Part shown: piece after piece, positions 1 to 10,239 of the stretch
Numbering within the stretch: position 1 is the stretch's first letter
Layout: the number at the start of each line of letters is the position of its first letter
NCBI RefSeq assembly: GCF_015832195.1
Contig: NC_052027.1
Coordinates: 11,962,149 to 12,026,148, forward strand
Direction of reading: 5' to 3'
DNA: 64,000 nucleotides
Source of the DNA: Motacilla alba alba
Taxonomy: Eukaryota; Chordata; Aves; Passeriformes; Motacillidae
The notes under the pieces: generated by a model
Database searches by the model: none
What the model was told of the DNA's origin: nothing
What the model saw: the letters and a program-made list of their open reading frames with translations, nothing else
Translations under genes and position numbers: made by a program

Positions 1-79
1 TCCCGGGGAATGGAATTCCAGGGAATTTGGGTCCTGGAGAATGAGGGTCCTGGAAAATGGTGGGGACAGGTCCTGCGGC

Positions 80-400
80 ATGTGGCTCCCGCGGTGTGGA
101 AGAGGTTTTACAGCGACTTCTGTGAGCCAGAGAGAAGTTTGATGAGAGGATCCATGTAAACCCCTGAAAGAATTTTCTACCAAGGTCGTTGGCATAGAAA
201 CCAAGAAAAAAAGGATAAATGAGAGAAACCTGCAACTGTCTATTCCAATGAGCACTTTGTTTGTCTTTACTGACCAATGAGTAAAGTGTAAACATATGAG
301 TTTTGTAAGAATGTTTAAAAAGCATGCATGCTATAATAAAACCAGGTTTGAAGCCGTGTGAAAATGGAGTGTTGCTTTGTATTGTGACCATCTCAACTAC
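80..400 (+). mobile_element. Possible LTR fragment of an endogenous retrovirus
   Basis: Two CCAAT-type motifs lie near 255-280. They are followed by an AT-rich stretch with a combined TATA-like and AATAAA motif at about 332-340 and then a short T/G-rich tail, which is the usual order of parts in an avian LTR. No clean TG...CA ends, primer binding site or target duplication could be fixed. A short minus-strand open frame at 397-606 has one strongly hydrophobic segment followed by a basic stretch, but it is too short to assign. A degraded unrelated repeat is equally possible. Confidence 0.3.
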
Positions 401-664
401 GACACTGTGGAATGAGCATTCCAGGAATAGGGATCCAAGAGAATGGATATCCTGAAATGGGCATCCTGGGCATTCTCACAGGGAGCAATGACAGCACAGG
501 AGTGTACAATCTTTTCTCGATTCTTACGCAGCAGTGAAACCAGCAACAAGGCTAACACCTTAAAAATCAAAATTAACACAAGTCCTCCAAGGGGTAATTC
601 TTGCAAAAGACAAAAAACTTCCTTTTATGTTCAAAGGCCTGGAATATTTAGCTTTGGATAATCA

Positions 665-712
665 ATTCAATTACAAATGTAATTGAATGGTGGCAGGAGG
701 GAGCCACCATTC
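665..712. repeat. Two overlapping perfect inverted repeats
   Basis: The first has 11-base arms at 665-675 and 678-688 around two bases. The second has 10-base arms at 685-694 and 703-712 around eight bases. The right arm of the first and the left arm of the second share four bases, so the two hairpins exclude each other. No flanking gene explains them. Confidence 0.7.
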
Positions 713-1814
713 TTATAATTACCAGTATAACCTTTAGTGGGGATCCATACTTGTGATGCACATTTCAGTCTCGTTTCATAAGAAAAGAGGCATTGTTGAG
801 TGGCTTTGGTGAGTGGCTTAAGCACATCTTAAATGTGCTCAGAATAGAATTAGAATCCAAAAGAGCAAGTTTTTCAGGAAAGCCTGAGATAGTGCCTGTG
901 ATGAGATCCCTTCTAAGAGGTTCACTTAAGGGAGTCAGTGCTCCATCCAAATACTGGCAGATTAGTCAGAAGAGAAGAACAGTCTTTTTTGATGGTCCTT
1001 TGGGAAGACAGGGCTTGCAGGGAATTTGGTACTTTATGGTCTATTGCTTACATTCCAAGAAAGAGTATTAAATACTGAAACGACCTACGGAAGGTGAAGT
1101 GATTGTAAGTCCAGTGCATGGCAGTCTCAGAGGGGAACCTATGAAAGCCCTTGAAATCCCAACACACAAGCTGTGAGTTGGCAGTGTATGCCAGCTTTTA
1201 CCAAATCACAGCAAATTGCAGATCACAAAAAGCAGCCATTAGGCCAGATACAGAATGAAGCAATATGCATCAGCATCAACCCTGGTAAGTGCTATAAGAA
1301 ATGACAGTATTGTTGATATTAGCAGAAATTTGCAATGAGTCTGTGAAAATTACAAACTAGGCAAAAAAAAGGGGAGGGGATAGGGGACTGATGATAATAC
1401 TGCGGCATAGTACTTCCTAACAGGGATTTTCAAAATGTAAAGATCCTTTAATCTGAAGGAAAGTATTAAAATGACAGTAAGGAAATGGCATCAACTGCTA
1501 GAAATCTCAGACAGCATACTTCTAGACAGAAATGCCACCCATACACTGAGGAAATGGTTACAATGCAATGCAGCATTGTACTGCAGCAGGTGCTGGTGGC
1601 TTGGGCAGGGAGGGTGCTGTGACCCTTCTGAGGATGGGGATCCCTGCCCATATTGCTATCCAGAGCAGGTGATGGTGAGAAGTGGCAGAAAAGAGCCAGA
1701 GGGAGGCGTCTGGGGAGCCCACCCACAGGGAGGCCGTTCCCAGCAGTGCCGGGGTGCATCCGGGTGGTCTGGCCCAAAAGTACCATTATTGAGGAAAGGG
1801 CATTGAAACCAACC

Positions 1815-2170
1815 CTGGGGAACACCACGGAGCTTTATTCATGATGCCAGCCTGCTGCTGGGAGCAGGAACCCTTAGGCCGCTCCATCCCCCCCAAACCA
1901 CGTCCTGGCCTGGTGGGGCAGGCCCGTGCTGGGGCAGCGTGGAGGAGCAGGCAGCCCCTCGGTGTGACAGCCAGCAGCAGCTCCGTCCTGCAGCAGCAGC
2001 CCCATCACAGCAGGGCTCATGGACAGGGCAGAGCCCCAGCACTGAGAGTCCAGAGGGGCTGGTGGGGATCAGGGCATCTGGGCCCCAGGGTGGGCGAGTT
2101 GGTGCCATCAGGGTGGCAAAGCCTTCCGTGCCTGCCCGTCTGCTGGGGGAGATGTCTTCCTCTTGAGGGG
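1815..2170 (-). other. SLC26A6: SLC26A6 3' UTR
   Basis: Non-coding end of the last exon, between the TAG at 2171-2173 and the poly(A) signal at 1834-1839. The penultimate exon's frame stays open through much of this DNA if splicing is ignored, but that readthrough peptide has no SLC26 similarity. Confidence 0.65.
1834..1839 (-). terminator. SLC26A6: SLC26A6 poly(A) signal
   Basis: Canonical AATAAA on the minus strand, about 330 bases past the inferred stop codon. Cleavage would fall near 1,815-1,820, giving a 3' UTR of roughly 350 bases. Confidence 0.7.
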
Positions 2171-4094
2171 CTACATTCTGGTGCTGTGGTCCACCTGAGG
2201 GGGGCAGATAGGAGGGGTTGGTGTGGCTGCCCTCTCTGTCACCGTGCTGGGGACAGCAAGGCTGGGTGCTCACCGAGGCCTGCTGCCGCTCCCTGCTGAT
2301 GTGCGCCACGGCATCATGCACCGAGGGGAAGAAGGAGTGCTTGGTGATGGATGAACTGAAGAAGTTGCCCCGCTCCAGCTGGGCCAGGACAGATACTGTG
2401 TGGAGGGATAAGTATCTGAATGTGATGGCACCTAGCTGAGCCCCCCACCACCCACCCGGAGCAGCCTCCTCCTGCCTCCTGTGTTGTGGGGGACACCAGG
2501 GTCACCACCAGGGACCCAGCTTCGAGACTCAGATTGGATCCATGGAACAACCTGTAGCACCCGTCCCCTGGGGAAACCCTGGGGGTGGGAGCAGCATGGG
2601 GGGACCTCCCAGGCTATCAGCTGTGTGCCCAAGGGCTGGCCATGCCCAGCCAGGGCTCATGACTCTGCAGATCCCCCTCACCCGGGCAGCTGGCAACAAA
2701 GACATCCACTTCTATCTCACGGAAATCCCCGAAGATCTGCAAATGGAAACAAACATTTTACCCAGGAAGAGGAATGGGCAGCAGCCATCGGGGCACCCCA
2801 CGGGGCCCCAGAGACACCATCAATGAGGCTGCTGTCCTGCCTGCTCCCCAGCCCCTTACATTCTTCAGGATCTTGATGGAGACAGTGTCCACGAAGCTGA
2901 CAGGGCTGAAGTCCAAGATGACAGCGTAGAAGCTGGGCTGGGGCAGCCCTAGGCTAAGCAGGGTGGGCTCTGAGGGCACACCGCTCTCTCCTGCACTCAA
3001 CTCAATCACCGACAGGCCTGGACCGTCCTCTGCATTCTGGGGAAGGGAAGGAGACCCGGTGTCATTGCTCCAGGGCCGGCAGCACCCTGGTCATGGCAGT
3101 GTTCTCCTGGGCTCACCTTGGTGAGGCTCTTTGGCTGTATGAGGGCACAGGCAGTGGGTGGTCCCAGGAGTGGGTGCCTCTCTCACATCTTCACCCACCT
3201 TTGGGCTCTTTTCAGATGTGTCAAAATCCACCCCTCTCCCCAGCACCACTCTGCAGAGCCAGACCCATTATCTGGCACCAGGCCAGCCTTTGCCCTTGCT
3301 CTTAATTCTGATTAACTTGCAAAAGGTTAATGACTTGGCAGCTCCATCACATAATCATTAACAGCCCAGCTTTCCTACCAACCTTGGGTGGTGTGACCCG
3401 CTTCAGTCCCAGTGCCTTTCTCACTCATTGGCCCTAAACTGAACTGGGAACCGCGTGGGCCACCAAGCCCCACCAGTGCACTGACAGGAGTGTCAGAGCT
3501 GGGGAGGGCAGAGGTGCAGGATGTCACTGGAGGGGTGGTCCCCTGCATCAAGGAAACACCTTTTTCCTCTTTGCCTTTTCCTTCTCCAGTTTCTTCTGCT
3601 GTTTCTTCAGCTTCTTGAGTGCCTTCTTCTTCTTTTCAATCAGGCGGTCCACATCAATGCCACTCTGCAAAGCAATATGGCCCTGTGTCCCCAGCTGCCC
3701 CAACACCACCCTGTTGCTGGCAGGCAGGAGAGATAGGGAGCACTCAGGCTGGTGGCTCTCCCACCTTTTTCTTCAGGGCCTCGGCATACAGCTCCACGTT
3801 GGCAAAATAGATGGTGGAGGAAGAGCGGAAGATCTTCACGCCAGGGATCTCCTGTGCCTGGGGGCAGATGGGGAGGGTGCTACCCCAGGGATGGAGCCAC
3901 CTGTTCCCCTCCCCTCCTGTCCACCAAAATGCCCCCAGCCCCTTTTTCCAGTGAGCCACTACTGGAGGTGCTTTGAACTGCCCCCCACTGCAGGCAGCTC
4001 TTCCCCCACCCCTGGCGCTGTTACCATCTCGTATTCCACCACATCCCTGTAGACATCAGTGTCAGAGATGCGCCCCAGGATGGAGTAGTGCGGG
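2171..4094 (-). CDS. SLC26A6: SLC26A6 STAS domain and C-terminal PDZ ligand (exons 13-19)
   Basis: Residues about 499-713. The STAS fold starts at [17 protein letters not shown] and [18 protein letters not shown] and resumes at [20 protein letters not shown] and [12 protein letters not shown]. Between them lies a basic, lysine-rich helix (residues about 554-588), the variable insertion of SLC26 STAS domains. The linker is shorter than in mammals, and the donor ending the lysine-rich exon (3560|3559) reads GTGTTT, which is weak. The last exon adds only seven residues ending STRM, a class I PDZ-binding end like the TRL of mammalian SLC26A6. Confidence 0.85.
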
Positions 4095-7000
4095 CTGCAG
4101 GGAAGAGAGCAAGGGGCTGAGGTCACCACAGGCTCCTCCTGCCCCTGGCATGTGGCACCGGCCCCAGCCCCGGGGTACTCACAGCTGGGTACGGAAGATG
4201 ACCGTGAGCAGCCCAAATGCCACCGAGGCCGCCAGGCCGATGTCCAAGTTCAGCAAGAGGGTGGCTATGAATGTCACAACCCAGACCAGCTGGAGAGGGG
4301 ACACAGTCAGCTGCAGCACAGCCTCTCCACTGGCACCCACAAGCCTCAGGGAGGGTGGAGAAATCCTCTCCAGGAACAAAAGCACAGTGCCAGGGCTGGC
4401 CAACACCTTACCAGGTCCACCTTGTTGGACTTCCAGAGAGTGCTGAGGTCCTTGAACTGCTTGAACATGCCCTTGAGGTTGGCAATGATGATGGCAGCTA
4501 AGATGGCCTAGGAGAGAAATCTCTGCAGCTATGAGGAAGCTGAGGACAAATGTCTTCGCTGTTCCCCTACCATATCACCATGCCACGGGACAGGCACAGG
4601 TGAGGGATGTGGCACTGGGGCTATGGGACTAGATGTACCTTGGGCAGGTCCCGGAAGAGCTCTCCAATCTTCAGAATGGTCACCAGGATGACTAGGGATG
4701 CGATGACACCAGCTACCTGTGCAGAAGGTGAGCGGGAGGCGAGGGGTGAGCCCCCACTGCTCGCTGTGCTTCCTGCCCCTGTTCAGCCCCAGAGAGCGAG
4801 GCAGCACTGCCCAGACCCACCTGGCTGTTGCCCCCTGTGCTCTCCTGTACCAGGCTCCTCGACATGGAGCAGCTGATGGCAAAACACTGGAAGAAGCCTC
4901 CTAGGAAGTTGCAGAGGCCCAGTGCAATCAGCTCCTGCAGGGACAGAGCAGTGGCAGGGGAGCGCCATGCTTTCATCTGGCTGCAAGAAGGGCAAGATTA
5001 GCTTTCACCCAGGGTGGGGGCCCTGTGCCTCAGAGCATCACCTGGTTGCTGTCCACTTTGTAGCCATGTTTCAGGGCAAAGATTTTGCCCAGGGAGATGC
5101 AGATGGCGTAGCCTACTACGGCAATGGCAAAGGCATTGCCCGCCACCTGCCCAAAGTAGCTCATGTTAGGGGCCACAGGTGGCTTCAACCTACATTCAAG
5201 AGAGAGATGGGGCTCAAACAGGGGTGCTGTGGGCAGCACGGTGCCCTGGCACAGCCCCCTGCCCCCTCAGGCCCTGCTTACCCGCTGGGGATGTTGCCCA
5301 CCACGGAGATGCCAAACTTGTCTTTCAGGTTGACCCCATAGGAGATGCCAGTGGAAACGATGATCTGGGGGAGAATGACTGGAGTGAGGCAGGGTCCTCC
5401 TGCACAGGGACTGTGGTGGAGGAAGAGGAGGAGGGCACAACACATGCCCTGGAGCTGCCCTTGCCAAGGAGCCCAATCCCACTACTCCCCACCCTGAAGG
5501 GGACAGGGATACACTAGGCATTCCAGCTCTATCCCCACAGGAGGCTGGGGCAGCTCTGGGTACCGTGATAAGCTCGATGGGAATGGGCATGGGCAATTTG
5601 GCAGCAAACTTGTGGTTGAGCTCCTTCACGATCAAGATGGCCACCATGGCAATGATGGCAGTCACCAGCGTGCCCACATTGGTGTTTGGCAGCTTCTTGC
5701 AGAGATCGATGATGGTCTAGAGAACACAGGAGGAGGAAATGTGCTCAGGAAAGCAGATGCCTCCCCAGAAGACTTTTGGAGGCCTCTATGTGCCCCACAG
5801 GTGAGCACCAGGTGTCCTTGGGTGCCAGCAAGCCCCCACTCACCACAAACAACGAGAGCGGCCCTGAGGGCTCACTTTGGGAGACTCCAAAAACATTTTT
5901 GAGCTGGGAGACGAGGACGTGCACAGAGGCAGCAGTGGTGTAGCCACGCACCAGCGGGTCTGAGAGGTAGGTCACCACGAATCCAAACTGCAGGAGGCCC
6001 AGGGCCACCTGGAAGAACAAATGGCGGAAATGACCCACAGGTTACGGTCTCCTGTTCCCTGCTAAGACTAGGCTGAGGCCACCTTACCTGGAAGATACCC
6101 GTCAGGACAGTGATGGTGGCCACCATCTCCACCCTGGCAGCGTCACGCAGTTCCTCATCGATCGTTGCATTGCTGCCATTAACGGACACCATGAAGTTCT
6201 CACTGGGTAGCAGGGACTCCGTCAAGCTCCCAATCATGACAGAGATGACAGCAAAGGGACCTGAGAACAGGTAGAGTGTGGGTAGGGAGCCCAAGGTGGG
6301 CACCAGGATCTCTCTGAGAGGACCTCTTAAGGGGTCAGCTCCTCTCTCCTTCGGCCAGGCTCAAAGCACACACACTGTACTTTGGCTCTGGCTTGGCCAA
6401 CCTCCTTCTTGGTGGAGCAAAGTAAAGGCAAGAAAGGTTCCTCCAGCTGCTGCTGTGATAATGCTGTGCCATGGACAACCTTGCTCCCTCCCCACCATTG
6501 CTGTGCAAGCACACGGTCCCCCAGCTCACCCACGGAGTTGTGCCTTGATGTTCCAAAGAAGAAGTAGAGGAAGACGGGGTAAAAGGAGGAGTAGAGACCC
6601 GTGACCGGTGGCAGCCCAGCCAGCAGCGCATAGGCAAGCCCTAGAAGGTGGAGAAGGCAGACATGTCACAACGGCCAACCCCTGACCACCCCACCTGTGG
6701 GGGGCCCCTGGCAGCCTGGGCATGGCATCACTCACCCTGGGGCAGGTGCATGATGCCCACACTGAAGCCCGAAACAATGTCCCCCAGGAGCCAGTCCTTG
6801 ATGGGGTAGCGGGGCAGCCAGCGCAGGAAGGGCAGGAAGCGGAACAGCAGGGACTTGGCAGCAGAGCCCGAGCATCTGGTGGGGAGGGAGCAGGAGCTGA
6901 TGTTGAGCACAAGTGCAGGGGGCTTGGGGACATCAGTGAGGGTGGATGCAGCCCCATGGGAAGCGATGGGATCTGTGGGACCGTCAGCTCCATCCACTGG

Positions 7001-7308
7001 AGCCTGGTGTCCCTCCAGGCAGGAGGACAGAGTGGGCACATGGGTGCCTGGCACAGGGAAATGAACCCCCAGGTCCGCAGCTCTCTGTGGTGGTGGGGCT
7101 GGGGTGCAGAATGGGGCAAGGTGGGGCCCACTTTGTGTGGGGCAAGGTCCGGGCACATCCCACTGGCCACATGGTCTTACCTGGTCTTGCGGAGACAGCC
7201 ACGCAGAGACGGCTTGGTGGGAGGTTTCCTCTGCGCCACCTCCTCCAGTTCAGCCTCACTCAGCACCTTGCAGGGCGCTCGGTGGCTCAGGGCCATCTCT
7301 GCTGCCAT
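2171..7308 (-). CDS. SLC26A6: SLC26A6, solute carrier 26 anion exchanger (19 coding exons)
   Basis: Exchanger of chloride, bicarbonate, oxalate and sulfate in epithelial apical membranes (family knowledge). Coding exons in transcript order: 7308-7181, 6875-6736, 6640-6530, 6260-6088, 6008-5844, 5716-5564, 5364-5282, 5189-5042, 4934-4821, 4716-4639, 4507-4412, 4289-4183, 4094-4025, 3857-3765, 3664-3560, 3036-2860, 2736-2682, 2395-2274, 2194-2171. Phases join without a break to 2,142 bases, 713 residues; mammalian SLC26A6 is near 750. Visible marks are [12 protein letters not shown] before the first helices, the [14 protein letters not shown] sulfate-transporter signature, [18 protein letters not shown], and a STAS domain from about residue 500. 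The chosen ATG (7306-7308) has a fair Kozak context, but the frame stays open up to the acceptor at 7339, so a longer N-terminus from an upstream exon is possible. The gene's position beside CELSR3 supports the name over other SLC26 members. Confidence 0.95.
3301..3365. promoter_or_regulatory. HNF1-like cluster in a SLC26A6 intron
   Basis: Three GTTAAT half-sites lie within about 50 bases (3311-3316 reverse, 3326-3331 forward, 3357-3362 reverse). The last sits in a 13-base near-palindrome at 3350-3362 matching 11 of 13 positions of the HNF1 consensus. HNF1 factors drive kidney, gut and liver genes, which suits an epithelial exchanger. Function is inferred from motif density only. Confidence 0.35.
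4183..6875 (-). CDS. SLC26A6: SLC26A6 membrane transport domain (exons 2-12)
   Basis: Residues about 43-498 form the SulP/SLC26 transport core of some 14 membrane segments. Exon 3 carries the family signature around [10 protein letters not shown]. Exon 4 holds an extracellular loop with two adjacent N-glycosylation sequons (NGS, NAT), the usual glycosylated loop of this family. Exon 5 has [18 protein letters not shown], and exons 8-9 have the [18 protein letters not shown] and STGGNSQ stretches near the substrate site in related structures. Helices are uninterrupted and no stop or frameshift was seen, so the transporter looks functional. Confidence 0.93.
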
Positions 7309-7338
7309 GCCCACCTGGCTCTCCGGAATGCCAGTCCA

Positions 7339-10239
7339 CTGCAAGGACACAAGGGACAGCTCGGCCGCATTTCCGTGGCCAGGGGCAGCCAGCATCCCAC
7401 CCACCCTGAAGCCCCTCCTCCAGCTCCACTTGCCCACGGAACCATCCCACCTGCCAACCAGGTGGGCAGGAATGGCCCTGAGGATAGGCACCAGCCGAGT
7501 TTTAGGAATCCTGAAGCAGCAGCACTGCCTCAATATGGAGAGCAGTAGGCAGTCAGCAGGTGGGCAGGGAGGGCTTTGGCAATCAGTGCTGCCCACTCCT
7601 GCCCCAGAGCAGCCTCATCCACCCCACTGAAATGCACGGGTGGGGTCTGCCAGCAGAGCTGCCTGGAGGAGGCTCCTTCTCCACCTGCCCAGGCAGGACC
7701 CACCTTGGTGCCAACCACCTTCCCCTCCGTGTACTGCAAGGCAGGGCAGTGGGCCAGCACAGCTGCTGAGCAGAGCCCCATCCATCCCACAGCCCCATCT
7801 GCAGACTTTGTCCCTTTACACATGAGGGAAGCAGGAATGTGAAACCCCGGCAAATGTCACGGCTCACCATCCTTCCAACAGTGCCCTCCCTTGACCCCTG
7901 CAGTGCAGAGCGGGATGAGCCTGTGAGCACAGGAGCCAGGCTAGGCTGAGGGCTCACCCTTCACAGGGCTGGGATGGTGGGTCTGAGGAATCCTGTACAA
8001 ATCTACAGCTTGTCCTTGCTCAGGGCTCACTCTGAGAGCTGCGCCATCATGCCAGGCCCACCCAGCTGGTGACCTGATCAGTCTTAAGGTGCTCATCCAC
8101 TGGCAGCTGGACCCACAATCCCCTCCCTGAGTGCCTGAGGCTGTGCCAGCCTGAGTCCCTGTGTTACCCCCAGCCCTCCTACCTGCTGTGCTCAGCTTGG
8201 TCAGGAGCCACCGGTCAGGTTTGTGTGCTCAGCTTCCTCCTATTTATTAAAACCAGCCAGTGATCTTTGAGACATTGTTCCCTGCCTCCTGCCCTTCCTC
8301 CTGCCCTGCTGAGAAGCTGCGCCGCTTCCCAGCCCCATGGATGCACAGCACCCACCATGCTCCCCTTGGTGCCCTGGTGTGCTGGGTTCCCCAGCTGTGG
8401 CAGACCCAGCACTGCTATCACTGTGCCCAGAGCCATCCCATTGTGGGCACTGTCTACCACGGCCTTAGCTCCTGGTCTCCAGCTACATCCAGGATGCTGC
8501 CATGCCTGAGCACCCATGTCACGTGCAAGGCAGGGGGCTTCTTGCCACTGGGCACAACCTGGTGCCAACCTCCTGCCAAGAGCTGCCTCCCCAGGGCGCT
8601 GCTGTGCCCCCACGGCTCCCATGGATGCCTGCTCCCCAACCCATGGCCTGGAGCAGGAGTTGTGACCAGGACAAGCAGGGTTACCCACAGCCTCTGGTCA
8701 TGGCATCCAGGGTATTTTCCCAAGACCCTTGCTTACCTGCTGGAAACAGGTGTGCTATGCTCTGTGGACTACCCTGGTCTCACACAATTCGCACAGACCC
8801 AGTTGTTATCTTGTTCCAAAGGTCCCCCGCGGGTGCTATAGTCCCACTGAACCCATCACACCCCCCTGGGCTGTATCACAACTTAGAAGTGGCTGCAGGG
8901 AATTTCTGAGTCACGTTGGCCCAGGCCCCATGGGACACGGCAGCGGAAATCCAGGCTCAAATTTCTGACTAGTAGCAAGGTGTGGTGTGAAGGCAGTGGG
9001 CAGGGCCAGGCATTAGAGAATCCTGGGTCCCCTGGATGGTGGGATGGGACTGAGAAGCAGCAGGAGCGGTGACATCCAGGACCACAATCTCCGGAGTAGG
9101 GGCAACTTGTCTCCATCCCTGGTGCCTTGTGGGGGCAGCCTGCGGCCACCTTGGCTCTCTCTGTGGTGAGCACAACCCAAGTCCCACAGCTTTCAGTGAG
9201 GCTGAGCCTCTTCCCTCAACCCATCCCTGGCCCTCCCTGTCCACCTTCATGCCCATCAGTTGTCAGGTGAAGGCATGTCCAGCACAGGCACCCACATACG
9301 CCTGCTGCCCCCTCGTTTATCCACTCCCCATCATCTATTCACTCCCCCAGCACGGAATGAGAGGCTATCACAGGGCTCCTGCTCTGAAAGCAAATAACAC
9401 CCCATGTCATTTATTGCCTCTTTATCACTGCTCCCTGTCCCCACCCATGCCATTCCTTCCCTCACTCATGCCTCCAGCCCCCACGTGCACCCCAGGCTGG
9501 TCACTCTGCCTGTGTCCCCTCCTCACCACTCAGCCCCTCAACAGCTCTCCCTGGCCCTCACCCCCCAGCCAGCCTCTGGAAGGGCTGCAGGACAGGACCA
9601 CAGCTCCTGGCACTGCCAGCACAACTCCTGAAGGCTGCCCTGAACTCACTCCCAGCAGCTCAGGTGACAGCCTGTGAGGGACAAAGGGATGACAATTGAT
9701 GGTGACCCTTGCTCAGGGCGCTGAGGATCAATGCTGCCCTTTGCTCACCTGCTATTTCCTCCTGAACAAGAGGGGAGGACAGAGGGCAGCAGGATCACGC
9801 TCACCCTTCTCTCCCCATACTTCCTTCTCCTTGCTGGCAGCCAGCTTGACCCTGCTGAGGTCACACAGCCTTTGGGAAATGGCTCTTCTTCCCTTGGCCT
9901 CGGTCAGGTCGGGGTGCTGGCAGCTGCCAGGCACGAGCCCCACAGCTCACCACAGCCACTGTGGCGTTGCAGCTCTGCCAGCCAGGCCTGGAGCCACTGC
10001 ACAGCACCACAGCCAATCCCATCTCTGGGTGAACAGCCTGGACACAGCCCAGTTCAATCACCTCACCTGAAGTCCCCATCCCAATGTCACCTTGCCTCAG
10101 GCCACAGTGACTCCCAGGCAGCCTAGGAACTGGTCGTGAGCTCCTGCCCAAGCCCCCTCCCAACACCAGCTCGAGCCCAGGTGCTGCATCCAGAGCCCCA
10201 GCCACGAATCCCCAGCAGAGGGAGAGACAGCACAGAGGC
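7339..10239. other. Gap between SLC26A6 5' end and CELSR3 3' end
   Basis: No coding exon was recognised. The SLC26A6 promoter and any non-coding first exon should lie in the left part, but no CpG-dense block or TATA element stands out. A minus-strand AATAAA near 8,238 could be an alternative distal end for CELSR3 transcripts, unsupported otherwise. Confidence 0.5.

Larger units (their letters stand above)
1..1814. other. Gene-free, repeat-like left flank
   Basis: No exon of a known gene was recognised here. The stretch is more AT-rich than the rest of the window. It contains degenerate minisatellite-like units at both ends of a short LTR-like segment (roughly 1-75 and 405-485), two nested inverted repeats at 665-712, and short open frames without family resemblance. 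In mammals the next genes beyond SLC26A6 on this side are TMEM89 and UQCRC1 as I recall; neither is visible here. Confidence 0.6.

Noticed and set aside
793..1071. A 92-codon frame in the left flank
   Set aside because: No recognisable domain, start context or splice support. Possibly retroelement debris, but not assignable.
1839..2273. Long readthrough of the SLC26A6 penultimate exon
   Set aside because: A good donor at 2273 and an in-frame terminal exon ending in a PDZ ligand explain the C-terminus better; the readthrough has no SLC26 similarity.
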